Source: Amycolatopsis eburnea
Lineage (GTDB): Bacteria > Actinomycetota > Actinomycetes > Mycobacteriales > Pseudonocardiaceae
Assembly: GCF_003937945.1 (NCBI RefSeq)
Contig: NZ_RSEC01000061.1
Location: forward strand, 62,001-126,000
Direction of reading: 5' to 3'
DNA length: 64,000 nt
Shown: positions 32,176 to 39,854 of the stretch, piece after piece
How the letters are laid out: every line of letters begins with the position of its first letter
Position numbering within the stretch: position 1 is the first letter of the stretch
The notes under the pieces: model-generated
The model's input: only the letters and a program-made list of their open reading frames with translations
What the model was told of the DNA's origin: nothing
The model's database searches: none
Position numbers and translations under genes: made by a program

Positions 32176-34791
32176 TTACGCGGGATCGGTCAGCTGCAGC
32201 GTGGTCTGTTCCTCGAAGGCGGCGCCGAGGTCGGCGAACCGGGTCGCCGCGTCCTTGACGAGCGCCGGGTCGCCGGTGCGGCGGGCGTGGGCCCGGGTCA
32301 GGATCGCCGCGGTCCAGGTGTTGTGGGCCGCATGGCGTTCGGCGCGTTCCAGGTGCTTTTCGGCGTCCGGGGCGTCCAGCACCACCGCCAGTTCGGCGGC
32401 CGCACCGGCCGCGTAGCCGTTGAACCGGCCAGGGGTGAAGTCGGCGCCGACCTCGGGAAGCAGCCGCGGCAGGCCCGTTCCGGTGTGCACCGCGACGCGG
32501 GCGCGGACGAACGCGTCCAGCGGGGCCAGGTTGGCCGAGTCCGCCGGGGTGGCGACGCCCGCGACCGCCGCCGCGCGGGTGCGCCAGCCGGCCATCGCCT
32601 CTTCGTCGCCCGACAAGCCCGCGGCCAGGGCGGCGGCGAGCAGCGGCACGCCGAGGGTCGCGTTGCGGGGTGGCCCGGTTTCCGCGGTGGCGCGCCACAA
32701 CCGGGCGGCGGACTCGGCGGCTTCGGCGAAGCTCCCGGTCAGCGCGAGGGTGGTGACCAGCCCGCTCGTCGCCCAGTACGGGTGCCCCGCGAGCGCGGGG
32801 TCGGCCGCGGCGCGCCTGCTCACGCTCAGCGCGTCGGCGAGGGCGCCGGTGGCCACGGCGTAGGTGATCGCCGAGCGGAACGCGTCCACCACCTCGAGCG
32901 CCGCCCGCGGGTCGGCGCGGTCGGTGGGGAGCACGAGGTCCAGGCGCCGCCGGGTCGTCGCATGGGCCAGGTCCGGGCGGCCCGCGAGGGCCTCCGCGGT
33001 GCACCGGGCGTCGAGCGCGGAGCTGAGCAGCAGCGGGTCGCCTGCCGCGGCCGCGACCGCGCGCTCGGCCGCCTCGGCCGTGACCGTTTGCGGGCCGGGC
33101 CCCGACCGCCACGCGCGGGCGACGGCGACCGGCGCCGAGCCGGACGCGAGCCGGTCCGCTTCGGTCAGCATCCGGTCGAGTTCGGCGTCCGGGACGGGGT
33201 CGGTGACGAACCCGGCGCCGCGGAACCGCTCCGCCAGCACGACCGCGGCGGCCAGGCACCCGGCCCGGGTCGCCGCGTCGTCCGCCGCGCGGCCGGCGGC
33301 GGTCAGCACGAGGTCGTAGTGCTCGCGCGCGGTGCCCAGCAGGTGCGCGCAGCTGCCCGCCCGGTCGAGGTCCGCGGCCGCCTCCGCGGTCGACGCCGCC
33401 CGGCCGGCGGCCGTTCGCCAGTGCGTGACGGCTTCGGCGACGAAGCCGCGCGCGTAGGCGAGCCTGGCCAGGTCGGCGGTAAGCCCGTGCGAGTCGTCCT
33501 CGGCGACGCAGGCGCGCAGGTCGTCGGCGATCCGGTCGAAGTCGTCGCGCCAGTCCCCGCCGAGCCGGCCGGTCAGCTCCCGCGCGCGGCGGGCGGCCCA
33601 TTGCCGGTAGCGCGCCGACACCTCGTCGTCCAGCAGTTCGCGGGCGAACCGGGCGACGCCGTCGAAGAGCGCCCAGCCGTCCGTCCCGTGCACGGTGACC
33701 AGCGATTTGTCGACCAGCCGGCCAAGCAGGTCGGACACCGCGCCGGCGGACAGCTCCGGCGACAGCGCCGCGACGCCGTCGAGGTCGAAGCGGTGGCGGA
33801 ACCGGGAGACCCGGACCAGCACCGTGCGTTCCTCCTCGGTGAGCAGGCGGTAGCTCCAGTCGAGCACCGACCGCAGTGACCGGTGCCGCGGCTCCCCGCG
33901 CGCGGCGGACAGCACGCGCAGCGGGTCGTCGGCCAGCCCGGCGCGCAGCCCGGCCAGGCCCAGCGACGCGACGCGCGCGGCGGCGAGTTCGATGGTCAGC
34001 GGCGTGCCGCCGAGCTCGCGGCACAGCTCGGCGACCTGCGCGGGGTCGGCGTCGAACGCCGGATCGACCGCCTTCGCGCGGTCGGTGAACAGGGCCGCCG
34101 CAGCACCGGTGGCGGGCAGCGGCCCGAGCTGCAGCACCGTTTCGCCGGGGACGCCGAGGCGTTCCCGGCTCGTCGTGAGCACGCTCAGCCGCGGGTTCGC
34201 CGCGATCAGGGCGGCGATGACGTCGGCGACGTCGTCGGCCACGTGCTCGCAGTTGTCCAGCACCAGCAGCGCCCGCCCGGTCAGCTGCGCGGCCACCGCG
34301 TCCGCCAGCGGCTGCTGCGGCCGGGGCAGGACGCCGAGCCCGGCGGCGACCGACTCGAGCACCGACCCGGGCCGGCTGGGGACGAGGTTGACGAAGGTCG
34401 CACCGCCCGGGAACCGCGCGGCGGCGGCTTCGGTCGCGGCCACGGCCAGCCGGGTCTTGCCGACCCCGCCGGGCCCGAGAACCGTGGTCACGCGGCTTTC
34501 GTCCACCAGCCGCACCACGGCGTCCCGCTCCTCGGCCCGCCCGACGAAGCTCGTGGGCGGCCGCGGCGCGCCGACGACCAGCCCGGTCCGTTCGCCGCCG
34601 AGCGTGGCCGCGCGGGCGGCCAGTTCGCGGCGGTCGGCGGCGTCGAGCTTGCGCAGCAACGCGGACACGTGGCTCTCGACCGTGCGGACCGACACGAAGA
34701 GCCGCTCGGCGATCTCGGCGTTGCTCAGCCGGTCCGCGACGGCCAGCAGGACCTCGCGCTCGCGCGGCGAGATGGTCGGCGAGCTGGGCAT
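32176..34791 (-). CDS. Large LuxR-type ATPase regulator with N-terminal HTH
   Basis: 871-aa regulator. Unusually, the LuxR helix-turn-helix is N-terminal (6-65: SPREREVLLAVADRLSNAEIA, VRTVESHVSALLRKL). A STAND-type ATPase follows with Walker A GPGGVGKT (106-113), ALLVLDNCEH as Walker B and RSVLDWSYRLL (winged-helix region), then a long helical TPR-like region to the end. Activated by ligand or protein binding to the repeats (family knowledge). ATG at 34791 is the only start near the HTH. It diverges from a cupin gene across a 135-bp region with a 19-bp perfect palindrome. Confidence 0.86.
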   Translation of the reverse strand: MPSSPTISPREREVLLAVADRLSNAEIAERLFVSVRTVESHVSALLRKLDAADRRELAARAATLGGERTGLVVGAPRPPTSFVGRAEERDAVVRLVDESRVTTVLGPGGVGKTRLAVAATEAAAARFPGGATFVNLVPSRPGSVLESVAAGLGVLPRPQQPLADAVAAQLTGRALLVLDNCEHVADDVADVIAALIAANPRLSVLTTSRERLGVPGETVLQLGPLPATGAAAALFTDRAKAVDPAFDADPAQVAELCRELGGTPLTIELAAARVASLGLAGLRAGLADDPLRVLSAARGEPRHRSLRSVLDWSYRLLTEEERTVLVRVSRFRHRFDLDGVAALSPELSAGAVSDLLGRLVDKSLVTVHGTDGWALFDGVARFARELLDDEVSARYRQWAARRARELTGRLGGDWRDDFDRIADDLRACVAEDDSHGLTADLARLAYARGFVAEAVTHWRTAAGRAASTAEAAADLDRAGSCAHLLGTAREHYDLVLTAAGRAADDAATRAGCLAAAVVLAERFRGAGFVTDPVPDAELDRMLTEADRLASGSAPVAVARAWRSGPGPQTVTAEAAERAVAAAAGDPLLLSSALDARCTAEALAGRPDLAHATTRRRLDLVLPTDRADPRAALEVVDAFRSAITYAVATGALADALSVSRRAAADPALAGHPYWATSGLVTTLALTGSFAEAAESAARLWRATAETGPPRNATLGVPLLAAALAAGLSGDEEAMAGWRTRAAAVAGVATPADSANLAPLDAFVRARVAVHTGTGLPRLLPEVGADFTPGRFNGYAAGAAAELAVVLDAPDAEKHLERAERHAAHNTWTAAILTRAHARRTGDPALVKDAATRFADLGAAFEEQTTLQLTDPA

Positions 34792-34841
34792 GGGCCCGAG
34801 TATGCCGCACCGCGGTTTCCGTACCGGCTCTCCGTGGCGGA

Positions 34842-34860
34842 ATCCGTGGTCGCCACGGAT
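34842..34860. promoter_or_regulatory. 19-bp perfect palindrome between LuxR-ATPase and cupin genes
   Basis: ATCCGTGG-TCG-CCACGGAT, with 8-bp arms, lies 51 bp upstream of the LuxR-ATPase start and 67 bp upstream of the cupin start. A smaller TCCG/CGGA inverted repeat precedes it (34831-34841). The spacing and symmetry suit an operator bound by the dimeric LuxR-type HTH. Confidence 0.55.
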
Positions 34861-34926
34861 GTCCCGGGCGGGGGTCCGGCCCGAGGATCTTCCCAGTCCG
34901 GAAAACACCCCGAAAGGAGACCTCCC

Positions 34927-35298
34927 GTGGTGGTCATCGCGAAGGAAGACGACCTGCGCATCGGCAGCGGGCGCACCGCCCGGTTCGAGGGCGAGCCCTA
35001 CGGCTCCGGCATCTCGTTCTTCCACGTCCACAACACCGCCGGGCAGGGCCCGGACGCCCACGTCCACCCCTACACCGAAACCTGGGTCGTGCTCGCCGGC
35101 GAGGCCCTGTTCCGCACCGGCGACGGCGAGGCCACCGCCCGCCAGGGCGACGTCGTGGTGGTGGGCGCGGGCACCGCGCACGCCTTCCGCGCGGTCGGCC
35201 CCGAGCCGCTGCGGATGATGTGCATCCACGCCTCCCCGCGCATCGAGCAGGACTTCCTCGACGACGCCGCGGCCGCCGAAGCCGGCGTCACCTTCTGA
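34927..35298 (+). CDS. Cupin-fold protein
   Basis: 123-aa single-domain cupin. Motif 1 is AHVHPYTETWVVLAGE (two His and a Glu as metal ligands) and motif 2 is VVVGAGTAHAFRAVG (third His). The fold is complete and short, as in small dioxygenase, isomerase or sensor cupins; no substrate is evident. GTG at 34927 follows AAAGGAGA. It is co-oriented with the membrane protein at 35327 (28 bp gap) and faces the LuxR-ATPase regulator, probably its controller. Confidence 0.86.
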   Translation: MVVIAKEDDLRIGSGRTARFEGEPYGSGISFFHVHNTAGQGPDAHVHPYTETWVVLAGEALFRTGDGEATARQGDVVVVGAGTAHAFRAVGPEPLRMMCIHASPRIEQDFLDDAAAAEAGVTF

Positions 35299-35326
35299 AA
35301 CCCCTGATCCGAAAAGGACACGAACC

Positions 35327-35950
35327 ATGACCGTCACCCTGACCCGCCCCACGTCCGCGCAGTCGACGACCTTGGCAGTGGCGGCCCCGCTGTGGGTCGC
35401 CGTCTCCCTGGTCCAGGCCGCGACGCGGGAGGGCTTCGACCTGACCCGCCACCCGCTGAGCGCGTTGAGCACCGGCTCGCTCGGCTGGTTGCAGATCACC
35501 AACTTCGTCCTCGCCGGCGTGCTCATCCTCCTCGGCGCCACCCGGTTCACCTCCGGCGGCAAGGCGGTCACCCGCCTGCTCACCGTCTACGGCGCCGGCA
35601 TGATCGCGGCGGGCGTCTTCACCCCGGACCCGGGCAACGGCTTCCCGGCCGGCACCCCCGCGGGCGTGCCTGCCACGTTGTCGTGGCACGGGATCGGCCA
35701 CCTGGCCGCGGGCAGCGTCTCCTTCCTGGCGCTCGCCGCGGCCTGCTACGTCCTCGCCCGCCGCTTCGCCCGCGCGGGCAACCGCCGCGACGCGGTGGTG
35801 TCGGCGGTCGCCGGAGCGGCGCTGCTGGTGGGCAACGGCTGGGCGATGACCGGCGGCGCGGGCGGTTCGCTGACCCTTGCCCTCGGCGTCATCACGGCGA
35901 TGCTGTGGGTCTCCGCCGTGGCCGCCCGGCGTCCGGTCAGGACGCGGTGA
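35327..35950 (+). CDS. DUF998 membrane protein
   Basis: 207-aa protein with six hydrophobic helices and the DUF998 start pattern LWVAVSLVQAATREGFDLTRHPLSALSTGSLGW, then GVFTPDPGNGFP. Its family is common beside regulators; the function is unknown. ATG at 35327 follows AAAAGGA. It forms an operon with the upstream cupin. Its 3' end overlaps the end of the convergent carbonic anhydrase gene by 14 bp (35937-35950). Confidence 0.82.
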   Translation: MTVTLTRPTSAQSTTLAVAAPLWVAVSLVQAATREGFDLTRHPLSALSTGSLGWLQITNFVLAGVLILLGATRFTSGGKAVTRLLTVYGAGMIAAGVFTPDPGNGFPAGTPAGVPATLSWHGIGHLAAGSVSFLALAAACYVLARRFARAGNRRDAVVSAVAGAALLVGNGWAMTGGAGGSLTLALGVITAMLWVSAVAARRPVRTR

Positions 35951-36569
35951 CCTCGAGGCCGCGGGCCGCCACCACGTCCGCCCGGCCGTCGGCCAGCCGG
36001 TAGCACAGGCCGACGACCGCGACCCGGCCCGCGTCGACGCCGTCGGCGAGCACCCGGGAGCGTTCCAGCAGCAGGTCCACGGTGTGCCGGACGTGCTCGG
36101 CGAGGACCTCGTCCGGGGCCACCCGCCCCGCGGCCCGGGCGGCCAGCACGCTGGGCGTCACCCGCTCGACGACGTCCCGGATGTACCCGCCGGGCGTCAC
36201 CCCGTCCGCCAGCGCGGCGGACGCGGCGCCGACCGCGCCGCACGAGTCGTGCCCGAGGACGACCACCAGCGGGCAGTCCAGCACCGCCACGCCGTACTCG
36301 ATGCTGCCCAGTACCTCCGAGCCGGCCACGTGCCCCGCGGTGCGGACCACGAACAGGTCGCCCAGGCCGCGGTCGAAGATGATCTCGGCGGCCAGCCGGG
36401 AGTCGGAACACCCGAACAGCACGGCGAACGGCCGCTGACCGGGCGTGACCTCGGCCCGCCGCGCCGCATCCTGGTTCGGGTGCTCCGGAGCTCCGGCGAC
36501 GAAGCGCCGGTTGCCGGCGAGCAGCAGCTCGAACGCGTCAGCGGGGGTCAACGATGCGATCTCGGCCAT
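35937..36569 (-). CDS. Beta-class carbonic anhydrase
   Basis: 210-aa beta-carbonic anhydrase, interconverting CO2 and bicarbonate. Zinc ligands are C54, H107 and C110, with the D56-R58 dyad in CSDSR and the GHDSCGA motif; the fold is full length. The enzyme is cytoplasmic with no signal. ATG at 36569 begins the family N-terminus (SLTPADAFELLLAGNRRFVAG). Its neighbours give no clear pathway link, though a gamma-CA-like gene also occurs in the window at 5772. Confidence 0.93.
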   Translation of the reverse strand: MAEIASLTPADAFELLLAGNRRFVAGAPEHPNQDAARRAEVTPGQRPFAVLFGCSDSRLAAEIIFDRGLGDLFVVRTAGHVAGSEVLGSIEYGVAVLDCPLVVVLGHDSCGAVGAASAALADGVTPGGYIRDVVERVTPSVLAARAAGRVAPDEVLAEHVRHTVDLLLERSRVLADGVDAGRVAVVGLCYRLADGRADVVAARGLEVTAS

Positions 36570-36636
36570 GGCCGCAGCCTAGCGACGGTGGGGCCGGGGC
36601 GTGGTTAACCGGTGGTCGCGGGGGTACCGCGTGATC

Positions 36637-37083
36637 ATGCTGCCCACGGTGAAGGACTTGCGGGAGCTGGTCCGCCTGTTCGAAGCCGAAGGCGACGACC
36701 TGTACGTCCGCTGGTCACGCGGCCCGGACGTCGACCTGGCGGACGCGGCGTCGAGCCGGGACGGGCTGACCGGGATTCCGCTGCCGGGCCTGTCGGCGAA
36801 CTCCCTGCGCCGCGAGCCGTGGTGGGGCGACCGCTCGATCCGGCTGTGGCTGGCGCGGCGGTTGTACGACTACGAGCACTTGCGGGACCTGCGCGGACCG
36901 GACGTCCGGCCGTGGGTGCTGCGGGCCAGGGAGGTCTCCCGCGGGCCGGACAACGAACCGCTGGTGGTGGCGGTGGAGCCGTTGGCGTGGGTGGCGGACG
37001 AAGTGCTGCTGGAAGCCCGCCGGCTGGTGGACGGACAGGGCTCGGCGGAGTGGGGACCGATGGACCGCCGAGCCCACCGCTGA
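36637..37083 (+). CDS. DUF6098 protein
   Basis: About 148-aa actinobacterial protein of unknown function. The family string LYVRWSRGP...LADAASSRDGLTGIPLPGLSANSL and PWWGDRSIRLWLARRLYDY is clear. ATG at 36637 is chosen because the conserved part starts here; GTG at 36601 would add 12 residues. It is an isolated gene between the carbonic anhydrase and the convergent aldo/keto reductase (3 bp apart). Confidence 0.78.
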   Translation: MLPTVKDLRELVRLFEAEGDDLYVRWSRGPDVDLADAASSRDGLTGIPLPGLSANSLRREPWWGDRSIRLWLARRLYDYEHLRDLRGPDVRPWVLRAREVSRGPDNEPLVVAVEPLAWVADEVLLEARRLVDGQGSAEWGPMDRRAHR

Positions 37084-37085
37084 CC

Positions 37086-38138
37086 TCAGGTACCCGGCTT
37101 CGGTTGTGCTGCCCGGGTTTCGACGGGGCGGCGGCGGAGCGCCGCCTGCTCGAGCGGGGGAGGGACGTAGGCCACGTCGACCGGCCCGACGTCGGTGCCC
37201 GGCGCCACGATCTCGTCGATGCGGTCGAGCACGTCGTCGTCCACGAGCGTCCCGGCTCCCGCGAGCAGGTCGTCGAGCTGCTCGGGCGTGCGCGGCCCGA
37301 TGATCGCCGAGGAGACCGCCGGGTGCGCGGTCGCGAACGCCAGCGCGAGGTGGGGCAGCGACAGCCCGGCCTGGCCGGCGACCTGGGCGAGGGCTTCGAC
37401 GGCATCGAGCTTGCGCTCGTCGGTCATGTGCCGCCGCGCCCAGTGCAGCCGGCCCGCCGACGCCGTTTCGCCGTTGCCCCGGCGGAGGCGGCCGGCGAGC
37501 AGGCCCATCGCCAGCGGGCTCCACACCAGGACGCCCAGTCCGTGGCGCTCGCAGACCGGCAGGACCTCGCGTTCGATCCCGCGGTTGAGGATCGAGTAGT
37601 GCGGCTGTTCGGCGCGGAACCGGGCCAGCCCGGCCCGCCGCGCCACCCACTGGGCCTCGACGATGTCCGACGCGGGCAGGTTGGAGTGGCCGATCGCGCG
37701 GACCTTGCCCGCGCGCAGCAGGTCGGTCAGCGCGCCGAGGGTTTCCTCGACGTCCGTGCCGGGCTCGGGGTGGTGGGCCTGGTAGAGATCGATGTGGTCG
37801 ACCCCCAGTCGGCGCAGCGACCCTTCGACCGCGGCGACGATCCACCGGCGGGAGCTGCCGCGCTGGTTGGCGCCGGGGCCCATCGGGCCGTTGAACTTCG
37901 TGGCGAGGACGACGTCGTCGCGGCGGCCGCGCAGCGCCTTACCGACGATCCTCTCGGATTCGCCGTCGCCGCCGTAGACGTCGGCGGTGTCGATGACGGT
38001 GATGCCGCCGTCGAGGGCGCGGTGGACGATCCGCACGCACTCGCCGGGGTCGGGGTTGCCGTGCGGGCCGAACATCATCGTGCCCAGGGTGTAGGCGCTG
38101 ACCTGGATACCGGTCCGGCCGAGCGGGCGGGTGCGCAT
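37086..38138 (-). CDS. Aldo/keto reductase
   Basis: 350-aa NADPH-dependent aldo/keto reductase of the large AKR12/13-like group (TIM barrel). Catalytic tetrad: D50 and Y55 in IDTADVYGG, K81 in LATKFNGP and H122/H123 in QAHHPEPG. It shares NADP-binding features IIGPRTPEQL near the end. Likely acts on sugar-like or carbonyl substrates; not specified. ATG at 38138 follows GGAG. The upstream gene on the same strand, a VOC protein, ends 59 bp away behind a terminator, so AKR probably has its own promoter. Confidence 0.9.
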   Translation of the reverse strand: MRTRPLGRTGIQVSAYTLGTMMFGPHGNPDPGECVRIVHRALDGGITVIDTADVYGGDGESERIVGKALRGRRDDVVLATKFNGPMGPGANQRGSSRRWIVAAVEGSLRRLGVDHIDLYQAHHPEPGTDVEETLGALTDLLRAGKVRAIGHSNLPASDIVEAQWVARRAGLARFRAEQPHYSILNRGIEREVLPVCERHGLGVLVWSPLAMGLLAGRLRRGNGETASAGRLHWARRHMTDERKLDAVEALAQVAGQAGLSLPHLALAFATAHPAVSSAIIGPRTPEQLDDLLAGAGTLVDDDVLDRIDEIVAPGTDVGPVDVAYVPPPLEQAALRRRPVETRAAQPKPGT

Positions 38139-38160
38139 GGGGTTTCTCCTGGGGTGGCGG

Positions 38161-38186
38161 GGGTGCGGCCGGGACGGGCCGCACCC
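38161..38186 (-). terminator. Perfect 10-bp hairpin between VOC and AKR genes
   Basis: GGGTGCGGCC (38161-38170) pairs with GGCCGCACCC (38177-38186) around a 6-nt loop. It lies 11 bp beyond the VOC stop and 22 bp upstream of the AKR start, so it likely ends VOC transcription. Confidence 0.7.
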
Positions 38187-38197
38187 CTGGCGGGCGG

Positions 38198-38665
38198 TCA
38201 GGCCTGTGCGTACTGGGCCGCGACGTCGACGATCCAGGTGACGCCGAAGCGGTCGGCCAGCATCCCGAAGCCGGGCGCCCACGGGGCGGGGCCGAACTCC
38301 TCGATCACGGTCGCGCCCTCGGCGAGGCCCGCCCACACCGGGGCGACCTCGTCGACGCTTTCGCCGCGGACGGAGAGGAAGAACGGCTCGGTGGTGATCG
38401 TGGTGCCGTTTTCGCGCCGTGTGCGGGGTGCGCCCGGGGTGGCCGGCGCGGCCTGGCCGGGCACGTCGTAGGCCATGACGCGGAAGCCGTTGTCGGCGAC
38501 GACCTGGCCGAACACGACGTGCGTGGCACCGGGCAGGTCGGCGGGCATCCCGAAGTCGGCGTAGGTGGCGATGGTGAGCTGCCCGCCGAACACCGACTGG
38601 TAGAACTCGAGGGCTTCGCGGGCCTCGCCGTGGAAGTTCAGGTGGGCGACAGCGTTGAGCGGCAT
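38198..38665 (-). CDS. PhnB-like VOC protein
   Basis: 155-aa protein of the PhnB/3-demethylubiquinone-methyltransferase-like VOC group: start LNAVAHLNFHGEAREALEFYQSVFGG and late FGMLADRFGVTWIVDV are typical. A role is not known for this subgroup. ATG at 38665. It faces the WYL regulator at 38778 across 112 bp with nested inverted repeats, a pairing frequently seen, so WYL control is likely. Confidence 0.87.
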   Translation of the reverse strand: MPLNAVAHLNFHGEAREALEFYQSVFGGQLTIATYADFGMPADLPGATHVVFGQVVADNGFRVMAYDVPGQAAPATPGAPRTRRENGTTITTEPFFLSVRGESVDEVAPVWAGLAEGATVIEEFGPAPWAPGFGMLADRFGVTWIVDVAAQYAQA

Positions 38666-38718
38666 GGTGTTCCGGTCCTTTACGAGGTTTTTCCGACGCC
38701 GGGGGTTCCGGCGACGAG

Positions 38719-38767
38719 TGCCACTGTCGCGTGAGTAGCGGTCAGGGTACGTCCCCTACTCGTGGCA
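38719..38767. promoter_or_regulatory. Nested inverted repeats between VOC and WYL regulator
   Basis: Outer arms TGCCAC (38719-38724)/GTGGCA (38762-38767) enclose inner arms GAGTAG (38733-38738)/CTACTC (38756-38761). They lie 11-59 bp upstream of the WYL regulator start at 38778. They could be an operator for this regulator or promoter symmetry; neither is proven. Confidence 0.4.
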
Positions 38768-38777
38768 TTCTGAAAAC

Positions 38778-39764
38778 ATGCCGATCGCTTCTTCGACGAC
38801 GACCTCGAGCCGGCTGCTGTCGCTGCTTTCGCTGCTGCAGGCCCGCCGTGACTGGCCGGGCGGCCTGCTCGCCGAGCGGCTGGGCGTCAGCGAGCGGACG
38901 GTGCGGCGCGACGTCGACCGGCTGCGGGAGCTCGGTTACCCCGTCCAGGCGGTCAAGGGACCCGACGGCGGCTACCGGCTCGAAGCGGGCAGCGAGCTGC
39001 CGCCGCTGCTGTTCGACGAGGAGCAGGCGGTCGCGCTCGCCGTGGCGCTGCGGATCGCCGTCGGGACGGGCGCGGGCATCGAGGAGGCGGCCGCGCGGGC
39101 ACTGACCACCGTGCGGCAGGTGCTGCCCTCGCGGCTGCGGCAGCGGGTCGACGCCCTCGAGATCAGCGCGGCCGGAGCTGGTTCCCAGGTCGACACCGAC
39201 GTCCTGCTCACGCTGAGCGCCGCGGTCCGCGCCCGGGAGGAGCTGCGGTTCGACTACCGCTCGCCGGGACGCCCCGCCGATGCCGAGCCGGGGCCGCCCC
39301 GCCGGGTGCAGCCGCACCACCTCGTGGTGCGGGCGGGGCGCTGGTACGTCGTCGGCTGGGACCCCGGCCGCGGCGACTGGCGCGCCTACCGCGCCGACCG
39401 GATGACACCGCGGGTGCCGAACGGGCCGAGGTTCACCCCCCGCGAGGTACCGGGCGGCGACGTGGCCGCCTTCCTGTCGGCCCGGTTCAAGGGCGCCGAG
39501 GTCACGAACGCCTGGCCCTGCCGCGGCGAGGTGATCCTCGACCGGCCCGCGGCCGAGGTCGCCCCGTTCGCCGGCGACGGCGTCGTCGAGGAACTCGGCG
39601 CGGGGCGGACCCGGCTGACGACCGGGTCGTGGTCCTGGGCCGCCCTCGCGGCGGCGTTGGCGCGCTTCGACACCGAGATCGAGGTGGTCGCCCCGCCGCA
39701 GCTGCGTGCGGCGTTCGCCGAGCTGTCCCGTCGCGCCGCCCGCGCCGCGGGCAGCGCGCCTTGA
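38778..39764 (+). CDS. WYL-domain (YafY-type) transcriptional regulator
   Basis: 328-aa regulator. The N-terminal winged helix is HTH_11 type (about 8-62: RLLSLLSLLQARRDW; LAERLGVSERTVRRDVDRLRELGY), followed by a WYL domain (about 140-230: RRVQPHHLVVRAGRWYVVGWD, then WRAYRADRM) and a WCX-like C-terminal part. WYL modules bind nucleic-acid or small ligands (family knowledge). ATG at 38778. It is divergent from a VOC protein, its probable target, and convergent with the glycosidase gene, separated by a bidirectional hairpin. Confidence 0.88.
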   Translation: MPIASSTTTSSRLLSLLSLLQARRDWPGGLLAERLGVSERTVRRDVDRLRELGYPVQAVKGPDGGYRLEAGSELPPLLFDEEQAVALAVALRIAVGTGAGIEEAAARALTTVRQVLPSRLRQRVDALEISAAGAGSQVDTDVLLTLSAAVRAREELRFDYRSPGRPADAEPGPPRRVQPHHLVVRAGRWYVVGWDPGRGDWRAYRADRMTPRVPNGPRFTPREVPGGDVAAFLSARFKGAEVTNAWPCRGEVILDRPAAEVAPFAGDGVVEELGAGRTRLTTGSWSWAALAAALARFDTEIEVVAPPQLRAAFAELSRRAARAAGSAP

Positions 39765-39796
39765 CGGCACGCCGGTTCCGTCCAGGGTTCCGGCGA

Positions 39797-39823
39797 AGTC
39801 GCGCCGGTTCGCCCGGCGCGACT
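39797..39823. terminator. Bidirectional hairpin between WYL regulator and glycosidase
   Basis: AGTCGCGCCGG (39797-39807) pairs perfectly with CCGGCGCGACT (39813-39823) around a TTCGC loop. It lies between stops at 39764 (plus) and 39855 (minus), suiting a shared terminator. Confidence 0.72.
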
Positions 39824-39854
39824 CGCCGCGGCCGGCGCCCTGAGGTCCGGCCCG

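Noticed and set aside
36601..36636. Earlier GTG start of the DUF6098 gene
   Set aside because: The added residues are not conserved in the family pattern and no better ribosome site supports it.
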